Shown here one piece after another: positions 28,401-40,400 of a stretch of DNA of 64,000 bases. Within the stretch, counting starts at the first letter, position 1. Each line of letters starts with the position of its first letter. The DNA comes from Opisthorchis felineus (Eukaryota > Platyhelminthes > Trematoda > Opisthorchiida > Opisthorchiidae), in assembly GCA_004794785.1 (NCBI GenBank), contig SJOL01006495.1:433680-497679 (forward strand). The letters are read 5' to 3'. The notes below the pieces were generated by a model that made no database searches, was not told the origin of the DNA, and saw only the letters and a list, made by a program, of their open reading frames with translations. The position numbers and the translations under genes were made by a program.

Positions 28401-31400
28401 AGGTGTTAGTTTGACTCCTGTTGTGACAAGACTTCTGGCGTCACTGATTCTTCGTCGTCTTACGGTGGCACGCGAAACCTTGACTCGTGAGAATCAAGCG
28501 GGATTTCGACCGGGTAGAGGCTGCGTTGACCACATCTTCACACTCCGTCAGGTGTTAGAGCAACGCCATATGTACAGACGACCCACAATCTTGGTATTCC
28601 TTGACTTCAAGGGTGCGTTCGATTCTGTCGATCGGTCAGTGCTGCTAACTACACTTGCTCAACAGGGTATGCCCCAGAAGTTTGTAAACATAATCCGATC
28701 CCTATATTCACATACTTCTGGGCGGGTGAGAGTGTATGGTGAGCTCTCGAAAAGCTTCCCTACAAAAAGTGGTGTCCGACAAGGATGTCCACTCTCTCCA
28801 TTCCTATTCAACTTCATCATTGATGAAATAATGAGGCGAACGCTGGATGGTCTTCAAAACCCCGGTGTTCAAATTGTTGCTGGTGAGAGCCTTGTCGATC
28901 TGGAGTACGCAGATGACATTGCCCTCATCTTTGAAGACCAAAACGAAGCACAAGCCCTGTTGAATAGACTGACCACCATCATACCATCTTTTGGCATGCG
29001 CCTTGCACCTTCAAAGTGCAAAGTCATGCTTCAGAACGTGCAGTCTTCGAACATATCCCTTACAATTCAAGGAGAATCACTGGAGGTTGTGGAAAATTTT
29101 ACATACCTCGGTAGTTGTATTAGCTCTGACGGAAGTGTGTCTGATGAAGTCAGTGCAAGAATCTCAAAGGCTCGAATCACGTTTGCTAATTTGCGTCACT
29201 TGTGGCGTCAAAAAGGCATCTCACTAGATCTTAAGGGTCGTGTGTATCAGGCTACAGTAAGGGCTGTGTTGTTGTATGGGTGCGAGACATGGCCTCTGCG
29301 GACAGATGATGTGAGGCGTCTTCAGGTTTTCGACCACCGATGCCTCAGAAGCGTGGCTGGTTTTGGATGGCGTCAGCGTGTTAGTAACGAGGTGATTAGA
29401 AAACGGGTATTTGGTTGTGCTGCAGGTACTTCAATCGGGGAAAACATCCAGCACCACCGACTACGATGGCTCGGTCATGTGCTACGCATGCCGAAACACC
29501 GTCTACCGAGACGAGTGTTGTTCTCCGTGCCTCCTTCAGGATGGCGCAAACCGCGAGGTGGACAACGTATGACTTGGCAGAAGGGCGTGAAAGAGATCAC
29601 GAAGAGTTTGGGTGTTGTTGGTGTTGTACGCCTTCCAGGATGGGGCCCCCGTGACCCCGCCTGTGCATGGCTGGAGACGTTGCAAGAAATGGCGGCTAAT
29701 CGATGTCAGTGGCGTTCGTGCTGTCAGTTTCTTTCCAGATTGTCTGATTGAGCGCTTGGAGATGTAGGCACCTCAGAACGCTTGACATAGGCCAGCACTA
29801 GGTCCTCTCCCTCACCCACTCTTTTTCTCTTCTTTTCACTCTAGGGCTTTAAATATAATTAGACGAACCTTATGGTTGTACGGCAGTTAAGCATCAGTGT
29901 CAACACTGATCTTGCTGTCTTTGATGATGATGATGATGAGAGCCGTGAACTTCGGCTGGCAAACTTATCGTGTGCCTCGTTTGTGTATATCGTTTCAGCA
30001 CTGAAGCACAAGCGTAAGGCATTTCAATGGCCTCCAAGCAGGTCAGGCAAATGAGCTCTTCATTAAGAACACAATATTGTTTAATTTTTATGGTTGATCC
30101 AGCTCCAAGTCACGACGTGTATTACTAAACACAAAGCGTTCAGTTGTAACACTTTTTCGGTGCAAAGCTGCCGTGCAACTCGAAGGAAGCACGAGGGCTG
30201 AAAGCCTAGACAGGAGCAATTGAAAAGCCAGAGTAAGATTCGAGCCACGAATCTTCCGGTTAGTAGTTTTGCTCATTAACCAGTGAGATCTCTGCTGTCG
30301 ATTTACAACAAGGCAGTATGGAGAAAGAGATCTCATCACGTTTGCTATAAATTCCACCCTTAACCCTCCTACCTTAAACAGCTGCTGCTGAGGTGGTGAG
30401 CATTGATAAGATCAGTCAAAGCGGAGTTGAGAGTGTTCTGTTTTAAAAAGCATTCGAAAGAGCTGTTAGGGGAACGTAATTGCCCCAACGGGTGCGGAAA
30501 GTTGTAGACCAAACTCTCGAATGGGACTCAAGAATGTCTTCATCTTTTGTTACTCGTTAAAGTGGGACACAAGGCAGATGGCCTTGTGTCCCCCGCAGTG
30601 TGGATTCTGAGAGCTTCAGCCATTTGTTGCTTTTACGAATCACAACCGTCATGTCGCCTGTATCCGTGGGTGTAAAACGTATACAAGTTGGATTGTGGTT
30701 CCACCCACCTTAGGTTATTTTACCGATGCCGTTAGAAGTAGCGGATGCGTATCTTTTGAAGCACTTTTGTGTGCGGATGCAGTAGTAGAGACACGTATTT
30801 TTCTTGCCCCAGATGACTCAGTGGTTAGAGCGCGAATTTACTGACCGGAAGGTCCGTGGTTCAAACCCGACCTCTGCCTCTCAACTTCCCCTGTCTAGGC
30901 TTGGGCAACCTGGCAGTACCACAGCCCTCTTGCTTCCTTCGGGTGGCATGGCAGTTAGGCACCGAAAGGGTGCTACAGCTGAACGGTTTTTTTGCCCCAG
31001 ATGATATATATAAAGCACATATATTAAAGTATGTTTAGTGTATATTGACTGTATACACTCTTTGGGTGCTGGTGTGCCAACGTGTTCCAGTGGTGTAATT
31101 CAGCTAGGATGATGATGGTTACGCTTTTCTTAAGTATAGTCGTTTGTAGAAATGCTTCTTGAAGATCTCGATGCAGATATCCGCAATTCTTAACTTTTCC
31201 TCTTCGGACCATTAGCTAGTGTTTATGGATAATGCGTCGGCGTTGCTTGTCAATCTTTTGTTCCTGGAGCAAATTTACCTGCTTTAGTTTCGCCTTACCT
31301 GTTGTTTCATTACAGTATTCTATTTTTCTTCATCAAATAGGTACCGGCAATACTGGAGTCGATGGTTCCTATAAACCTTCTTTCCTCTCTGATCAGGAGT

Positions 31401-34400
31401 TAAAACATCTCGTATTAGAGGTGAGATTGTGCAAGCCATTTTGTCTCCTATGCCCAATTATTCACGAGTTTGATAACCGGTTTACCACAGCCAGTTCGAA
31501 TGGCAGATGGTGACCACCACGAAAGCCTTCAATGATTTAAACTGGAATGTTTTATTGCAGCCCGCCATGTACAGAAGACTGACGTGTCATCCGATCGTGG
31601 TTAGAGTACTTGATGGTCCTTCAAAGCGCATTTTAACCATCATCACCCACCTAGCGAGAGCAGACTCGCAGAAGAGACCACTTGTGGTCGGCTCTCTGAC
31701 GTTGTCTCCAAGATGCGGTGATGACTGTACCTCAGTTATTGGTTTCTTGAGCAGAATACCTGTAGATGTACAACAGTTTGTGTTACTCAGAGACCCATTG
31801 AGCTATACTGGAAAGTGCCCACCCCATGGAGATTCCTGCTAGGTTGGGCTGTGAATAGAGGTCTGACAAACAATCTGTTGACGCTTCAGGTCGGGAGTTG
31901 GAAATATTTTGCGGTTTTCCTCAGAATTGCACTGCTGAGATAGTCTCCTGCCGATCGCGACTGTTCTCTGATCACAGTTTTGAACGAAGGTATTCGATCA
32001 ACGTCCCTAATTGTCGTCTTACGTAGGTATGGGCACCTTGACAGCCTCCCAGCCCATGTACAACCACACAGCGAAGGCTACTATCATACCACAGCGGCGG
32101 TCACGCTGTGCCTGTGGTAGGGTTACCTTATTTATCTTCAAAGAAATGATTGTGTAAGCAGGTAGACCTACGGCTGGCAGGGCCCACTTAGGCGCTCGTC
32201 TTGGAGTGAAAAATGAAATAGATAAATTGGTCAGTTATGGCAGACTTCTGGTGCATAGTTGCCGTGCAACATGAGTGAAGCATGAGAGGTGAGATATTGT
32301 CAGGTTGCCCGATCTTACGCAGCAGTATTCGAATAGCCAGAGTTAAGTTGTAACCACGATCCTCCTGGGCAGTAGTTTTGCGCCTGAACCCTTGAGCTTT
32401 TTTTTTGAATGGCTTACATAGCCCTCAATTCATCTGCCTTGATGATACGTGATTTGTCAGAAGGAACATCTACCGGGATTACTTGACGTAGGCTCATACT
32501 ATTTTTGTTAGCCTTACCCCATGTTCACATCCCCTGTAGTCAGATCAACAGGACTACATTATCATCTTGTATCTGTGAGAATTTAGTGAGGGTATGTTCA
32601 GCTTTTATTGCTAAGTTGATATATGTCTGTAGAGTTCTGGCGCAAACTAACTCATGAGATGAACAGTCCACCTTGATCGTTCTACAATGCTAATCGGGTC
32701 TATTCACCTCTATCTTTGGTTCATATTGCTACTGCGTAAATGGCTACCAATTTATCTGGATCAATACCTTGTATTCGACCTAGTACGGAAATCGGTGAAC
32801 TCAATCCGATAAACCAAAAAATGGTGTGACTGCACACAAATGTATGTACGATAGGGTCGATTGGAGCACTGATGGACCTAACTTTTTTGGAAGCGTCACC
32901 ACGTCAGTATGAATGATAAACTAGGGATTCCATGTGCGTTTCTCAATAACTATAACGCTCTCACGAAAATGTTTCTTAGGGCCGAAGTGTCGATATATTC
33001 GATCGCTACTTTTTTTTCGGACGTTATTATGGTCCGTACCCCGAATTTCGATCAGCGAACGGGTCTAATATTCATGATGCATCAAACCTACGTGTCTCTG
33101 GTCCGTTCGTCCTGCATCGGTTTTGCACGCAACATCTGCACGTCATCCGGCGCTGACATCCTCAGGCATTTCGAAATCAATCTTCAAGCATCGAAGCTAA
33201 GTCTATCTCTCTACCTTCAATATTGTACTCTGAAGCAAGCAGGACAACAAGCTGCTCTTGCTTTCACACTGGACTCGCTTGGTATTGATGTGTACCAGAA
33301 ACATGGATTCAAGATGCAAGCACAATGGTTAAGCTAACTCCACCCTCTATCACTCTCCACTCGCTTCCGGCTGTGCACCTCTGGCGATCCAGAGGCTACT
33401 GCGGCAGGATGTGCAGGAGTTGGTGTCGTCCTAAGTCATCGGGCGGAAGGACCCTTGTTTAATTGGATACCCCCTGACAGTCGCCTCTGCGCGGTTCATC
33501 TGGCAATGTCTGTGAAAGAGTTTCACAAGCGGGAAGTTGATCGTTGTCTGCTTGTCGTGTCTGCTCAAGCCCCAACTGACTGTAGCTCTGACACCATCAA
33601 GGACAAGTTTTATGACGCCCTGAGTGCCCTGTTGCGGCGAGCTAAAAGTTCAGATATCGCTGTGGTTACCGGAGATCTGAATACACAAGTGGGCAGGCTT
33701 AGCGCATCTGAGACCCAACTGGGTGGTCGACATGGACTAGACTCTATATGTATACACACTGATGATACTCCTGGTATCATCGTCTGTCGCAATGGTCAAT
33801 GCACGGAGCTCGCTAACAACCCAGGTCTTCGAAGTTACGACTTTGGCGTAGTCCTAAGGGCGTTCGTACAGGGTGATCTGAAATGATCGTGGTAAGCAAC
33901 TGGAGATGCAAGTACACCTGTCTTGCTACCCAGCTCATGGTGGGTTTAAAACGGACTCAACTGGAATAACGATCTGTCTGCCCCAGCGACAACCTGAGAC
34001 TGAGGATCCAAGGTGGCACTTGCTTTGATCCGTCAGAAGTGTAAAGCTTCCTACTTCAAAGATTTACCATCTAACAACACGAGGAATTGTATATCGCCAT
34101 ATCCGTGCGGAAAGTTAAGGTTGCATTGTCATTTTACCATCAAATCACCCTTTGGTCTGGAATGGTGATTCTGCAAGGAAGATGTAACCATCCTTGTTGG
34201 CTGCAGAAGACTGACGTCGCAGAGACTGGACCTCGTCACAGAGAGACTGGGCCTTACCGTGGTGTGACGGTTTGTGTGTCTTTGTGACCCATTGAACTAT
34301 ACTGGGTGGTGTCCCTGCGACACTCGCAGAGTCTCATACCAGTATGGTCAATGGTTAGAGGTCTGACCAACAAACTCTCCTGGCCCTCCAGGTTGAGGGT

Positions 34401-37400
34401 TGGAACATGTGTGGCGGCTTGTTCTATAACAATGTTAATGCACTTGCATTTTTCGCCAAACACGACTGCCTTGCAGTCAGGCTTTTGTGTCAAAGGCTTT
34501 GGTCGAGGACATTAATCATCCTCCTCTCTAGGTCAGGGAGCCCTGGTAGTATCTTAGGGCAAGTACAACCACGAATTGCACAATTACAAATAACCTCATG
34601 CCACATCGGCCGTCGCTTGATGTCGCCAGCCGAATCGCCTTACGTGCTATATACAGCAGGGCGGGGAAGCAAAAACTGCCCATTAGTGGGAGTTTTGCCT
34701 GTGACACGGTGCTACCAGGCTCAATCAAGCACTGGATATCAGACCGGACAGTGGTACTGCTTAAATCTCGGAGAAACATCCCAGCCGGTCCCGAACATGA
34801 CTTGACGCGACGAACTGTCAGACATCAAGTGAAAGTGAGCGTGCGAGCCGACTGTGAAGTCTGGTGGACACGGGAAGCCAAGGAAATCGAAGAGGCACAG
34901 GAAGCCGGGAACGCTCGAAGATTATTTCAGTTGATCCGCGCGACCGCCTCCCGGAAACCGGATGTGTGCGAAATCATCAAGGATCGAAATGGAATGACCA
35001 TCTTGAGTAAAGAAGAACGCCTCGACCGTTGGGCCGAATACTTCGAACAACCGTTATCGTGGCTACTCGCTGCCGCTCATTTGGATACCACAGCTGAAGT
35101 GAAACCGTGGACGATGTACCTGGAACCCCGTACTGCCTCGGAGGTTTATGACTGCATATGTTCTCTCAAGCGCCACCGAGCTCCCGGCTCGGATGACTTC
35201 CCATCTTCATTGTTCGAAGATGGGGGCGAAGTCCTCAGTCAGCGTTTGTCTGATCTGTTTGCGCGCACTTTGGTAAAAGGAGATTGCCCCAGATAATCGG
35301 TGATGATGCCCATTTTCAAGAAAGGGGACTCGTGGTGAGTGTGGTAACCCGGTCGTGCCGAGACTGCTGGCGTCACTTGTGCTTCGTCGCCTTATGGTGA
35401 CTCATGAAACAGACTTGAGAGCAGCAAGCGGGGTTCCGGCCTGGTAGGGGTTGCGTTAACCAGGTCTTCACACTCCGTCAGGTGCTAGAACAACGCCGTA
35501 CGTACAAACGACCCACAATTCTAGTACTCCTGGATTTCCAAAGCGCATTCGACTCGGTTGATCGGTCTGTTCTTCTTGACATGCTTGCCCACCAAAGAAT
35601 ACCCCGGACGTTTGTGAACATAGTAAGTTCTTTGTATTCTCAGACTTCCGTACGTGTGAGAGTAAACGCAAAGTTCTCAGGAAGTTTCTGTACACAAAGC
35701 ATGTCAATCAGGAGTGCCCACTGTCTACACTCCTATTTAATTTTGTGATCGATGTGATAATGAGACGAACGCTGGGTGGTCTTCGAAATCCCGGTGTTTA
35801 AATAGCATGTGACGAAAACCTTGGCGATCTAGAATATGCACACGATATCGTTCTCGTCTTCGAAGAGGGGAAGAAGACGCACGTGTTTTTGGACGAACTG
35901 ACCAAAATCATCCCGTCCTTCGGTATGCACTTTGCACCCACAAAGTGTAAGGTCATGTTCCTGGGCATGCACTCAGTGAACACACCACTTAAAATTCAGG
36001 GAGAGGCACTCGAAGTTTTGGAGCGTTTCACATATCCTGGGAGTTGTATTAGTTCCGATTTTAGTGTGACAGATGAGGTCAATGCACGAATCTGCAAGGC
36101 TCGTGTCGTGTTAGCTAGTTTCAGACACCTATGGCGTCACAATGGCTTATCCCTGAATCTCAAGAGACGTTTTTTTCAAGCTACAGTGCGAGCTGTTTTG
36201 TTGTGTGGCTGCGAGCAGCGGAACTAAGGCGTCTTCAGGTGTTCAATCGTTGTCTCAGGACCATAGCTCGTTTGGGTGTTGACAGCGAATTCGGAACGAG
36301 ACAATTGGAAGGCGAGTTCTCAGTTGTGCCGGGCAAGATGGCTCAGTGATTAGAGCGCGAATTTACTGACCGCAAGGTCCGTGGCTGGAACCCGACATCT
36401 GCCTCTGGACTTCCCCCGTCTAGACTAGGTCAACCTGGCAGTATCCCAGCCCTCGTGCTTCCTTCTGGCAGCATGGCTGTCAGGCACCGAAGAGGTGCTA
36501 CAGCTGAAGATTTTTTATTTATCATTCTTAGTTGTGCGATGCGGACTTCCATTGAAGAATGAGTCTAACACCAATAGCTGCGTTGGTTAGTTCATGTATT
36601 GCGCATGTCGAACCATCGTTTGCCGAAGAGAGTGCAGTTTTCCAGGCCCAATTCAGAGAGGTGGCCAACCTTTGAGGTTGCAGAGGGGTATAAAAGAGAT
36701 TACGAAACGTTTGGGTGCTGTCGGTGCTACTCGCCTTCCAGGATGTGGACCGCGTTATCCCCACTGCGCCTGGTCGGAGACACTGCAAGATATAGCTGCT
36801 AATCGATGTGAGTGGCGTTCTTGTTGTCAGTTTCTATCCAGGCTGCCTGAATGTGTGTCTGGAGGTGTAGGCACCCCGGAATGATTGTAGTAAGCTAGCA
36901 CTAAGTCCTTCCCCTGTCCACCTTCAATCTTTCCTTCACACTAAAGCTTTCAAATAAGTCATGGTTGTACGGCAGCGAAGCATCAGTGTTGAACACTGTT
37001 GTCGTGCTGTCGCTGATGATGATGAAGTGAAGTCGCTTTATCCCCAAGCTCTTTACCACGATAGTGAGCGTAGTCACAAAATCTGTGGGTTGGTTGTTAT
37101 GGAAGTTCACTTAGGCTGCTGATGCTATTCTGCGGACAACCCCTGGCGCTGAAAGGTAACAGTTTGTTGTATGAGGATTCGTACGAGCAGGCGGTTCGTC
37201 AGCCCATTTCCCACATGGATTATCAGATGAGAGGCACCACTTAGAAAGTTGCATGCGAGCAAACTATCAAATAAAGATACTGGTACTGGCGATAGCTATG
37301 CCCAACTGACCAGCTTGTATGCCAGTGTATGAAGTAGTTATTTGACCTCCCGTAGGATGTTCCCACCCTTACGTGGTTGAAAAAAAGAATTCTGCCTGGA

Positions 37401-40400
37401 ACTGTGGTCCACTGGCTTCTGAAGGCGTGACGTCCCACTGAGCGGACCGATTCGCTCATGTTGTGCTTTGCGCTATTTTATTGTTGATCATTGGAAATTA
37501 GAGAATTAGCTGACCCAAGAGACCATACGACAGTGATATAACCCAGGTCATCCATTGGCTTACATCTTTTTCTCCAGTACAGTCTTCCAATCTTTGAAAC
37601 CCCGTAGAAATCTCGACTGCTAACTTGATTGGACTACCTATAGTTCGGAGTGGCCAATCAGTCACTTTGGCGTGGTGACTACATTATGTGATGCTCAAGC
37701 CACATTCTGTCTGATTGGTTGGCGTCCGTGGGCTATTTTCCAAGACTTCTTTTTTTCTTATTCCCCTTCATCCAGGCAGCGGACGGTTTCCTCTTTGTGT
37801 GTCAATGCGATACTGGTCGAATTATATACGTTTCCGACAGTGTTACAGCGGTCCTGAGCCAGACTCAGGTGAGTTCATGCCTCTGTTTGCTCTGCCTGGA
37901 TTTTCCTCTATTTCGGCAGCTCCTACTTGAACCGTCTCACAATCATCGCAGTTCCATTGTGTCGCATGACAGCTGCATATCGATCGGATTTCGCAACCGA
38001 GCAATTTTTCCTCCCTGTAGATGACTGCTTCCCTTCCCTTAGGTGTGTTACAAATGCCTTAACATGTGGTTTACTGCAAAGCCATGGGCTTCGCTGCACA
38101 GGAGTTATGTGAGCATTCACTGTTCCCACCGGTTGTTGACTTTGGTTAGGGGCGAGATGGTTCAGTGGTTAGAGCGCGAATATAATGACCGGAAGGTCCG
38201 TGGTTCGAACCCGACCTCTGCATCTCGACTTCCCTTGTCTAGGCTTGGTCAACCTGGCAGTATCCCAGCCCTCGTGCTTCCTTCTGGTGGCATGGCAGCT
38301 AGGTACCAAAGGATGCTACAGCCGGACGATTTTTTTTACTTTGATTAACACTTATCTCTGGGTAGCTTGTCATCATGTATTCCGTATACCAATCGTTCCT
38401 CACGTAGGATGTGATATTTGCCAAAAAAGAGTAACTGAAGTTTTCGGTCTTCATATGTAAGTTGTTTAAGGTTAAGTTACTTTTAGTTTTATGGAATCAC
38501 TTGGAAATTTAACGGTGGCATGATTGAGGTTTTCTTTCCAGTGTCACCTGTTGAGTTTGCATAAACTCATGCCCTGTGGTCGTCAAATGAAGCAAAAAAT
38601 CTCAATCTACTCTATGAAAGTGTGTGGAGGTACCTGAACCTGTTGCGAAGTACGTCTTCGTTAGCAACTAAACAAAAGTTCGTGTAGCAACCTGATGACT
38701 TCCGTGGTTCCACGCGGTTTTTAACTATGATAGCAAGTTGGCTCGACGAATCTGTTCTAGTTCTCATCCAACTTCCAAATTTATGTGAACCATTTGCGTT
38801 TACACCTAATGTATTCACTTGTCTGAAAGTCCCCAACTTCGTCAATAATTGGATCCATTCGCATAACCCTGCAACATCTGGACACGAATGTTGTAGATCC
38901 AGCCGCGTTAGTTGGCGCTCGCTTTTGTTCTCAACCTTTGGGGCCCACCGTTTATTCCCAAGTATTTTGTGACCCTGATCCACGACACTTAAGCGTGTCA
39001 TCTTGTATGGTTATTACCGGACCTTTCTTCGGCTACGGGCAAGAGTCTTTTGTCAAGCGAGCCTTGGGAAAGTGCTCCCGGGATGGAGGATATTTTATTA
39101 TTTAGCTGGTAATGGATGTTTCCATTTCTTAATGTTGGATTAGTAGTTGGGTTTATCTTTGGGCGTTTAACTTTGCTTAATAATCGGTATGGTGCACCTA
39201 CTACCTTAATTGCTTTTGTTTTTTTACGCAGTCGGAGTGGTATCAACACACACTGTATGAGTTATGTCATCCAGACGATGCCGAAAAGATTTGTGAACAA
39301 CTCACTGGTAATACTATGCCAGCCCAGGGCGCTTCAGTCATGGGACTCACTGATCGTGCTTCCAACGGCTCCATCAAAAATTGCGGTCCTCCAGCTACTC
39401 CTCACAAGCCCGTTACTCCCCCCGAACTGAAACAGGGTTCTACCTCCACTAGCGACTACTCTTCTGGTCGTTTAGGTGTCAGTCAATCATATACCTCCCC
39501 AAACTCCATTCCTAGCTCGATGGCATCTTCTGTTTGTCCAACGCGTATTCTGGATCTCAAAACCGGGACTGTGAAAAAGGAGGGCCATCAGTGTACGTAA
39601 ATAGTACATATTGTCGTTTGTTCAGTGTACTCAACTACATCAATACCATTTGCACTTGTGTTTTTTTAAAGTTAGGCTCTCATTTTGGCACAGAACGACT
39701 GCATTCTGTGCCAAGACGAGAGCCTAGCTCTGACAAAGTCATTCCGTCATACCCAACGCTTCGCCGGTACTCAACAATATCGGACTGAGCTGGTTGGTTT
39801 GTCCCTAACAACTTTTGTGGTATTCTCTGAACAACCTTTTTAAGTCTGAAATTCGAGTTCGATTCGATATCGTTAGATGCACTGACGGTATTTATCGATC
39901 AAAAGTATCCCTTCCGGAACCACCGTACATGAAGTCTCGTAAACCTGTACGCGTCCTTTATCATCCTTTTTTTTACTATGTTAGTCTTCACCTGTTTATA
40001 AAAATGAGTGTATGGTTCGCTTACAGGTACTTCTGAAATGTTGGTACCGTATGCTCATCTTATGCCTCCATTGATTATGACGGCATCTCACCTTTTTTCA
40101 GTCCTTCGTTATACGGTCACCGTTTAGTTATCCGTCATCCATCACCGGAGTCCAGTTTAATGTGTCAGATGGACTCAAAATCTCAGTGACCTTAACCGTG
40201 CCATAACAGTAGCGCATTCGTTGTTAATCATGTCAAATTTCGTTTGCCATTACTATATCTTCAATCTGACTTGGCTACTGGCCTCGTTCGACCATGCTTA
40301 TTCGCAAACGTGGCTGCATGTCATCTGATGCACCCCTATGGTGCAATCATACTTCGTATATCTCCGGCATCTCGCTGCAGTACTGAAGCTCTACTAACAG

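Larger units (their letters stand above)
13611..31340 (+). other. ARNT intron 2, 17.7 kb, filled with nested retroelements
   Basis: The boundaries are GTTAGT at 13,611 and ...CAAATAG at 31,340, and joining them gives R-G-T-G-N across the junction. Inside lie SINEs, RTE copies in both orientations, a Gypsy remnant and a nearly full-length RTE, each listed separately. The stretches 13,611-14,584, 21,560-22,558, 22,739-23,382, 25,560-26,104 and 30,296-30,803 hold nothing further that I recognise, apart from a perfect hairpin at 30,564-30,592. Confidence 0.9.

Noticed and set aside
33610..33792. Antisense frames lying opposite the RTE reading frames here and at 26.8-28.4 kb
   Set aside because: They are shadows of the retrotransposon coding strand with no motifs of their own.
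38149..38222. Apparent tRNA gene (A box plus perfect B box)
   Set aside because: The same head with the same unrelated body and T tail occurs nine times with target duplications, so it is a SINE, not a tRNA gene.
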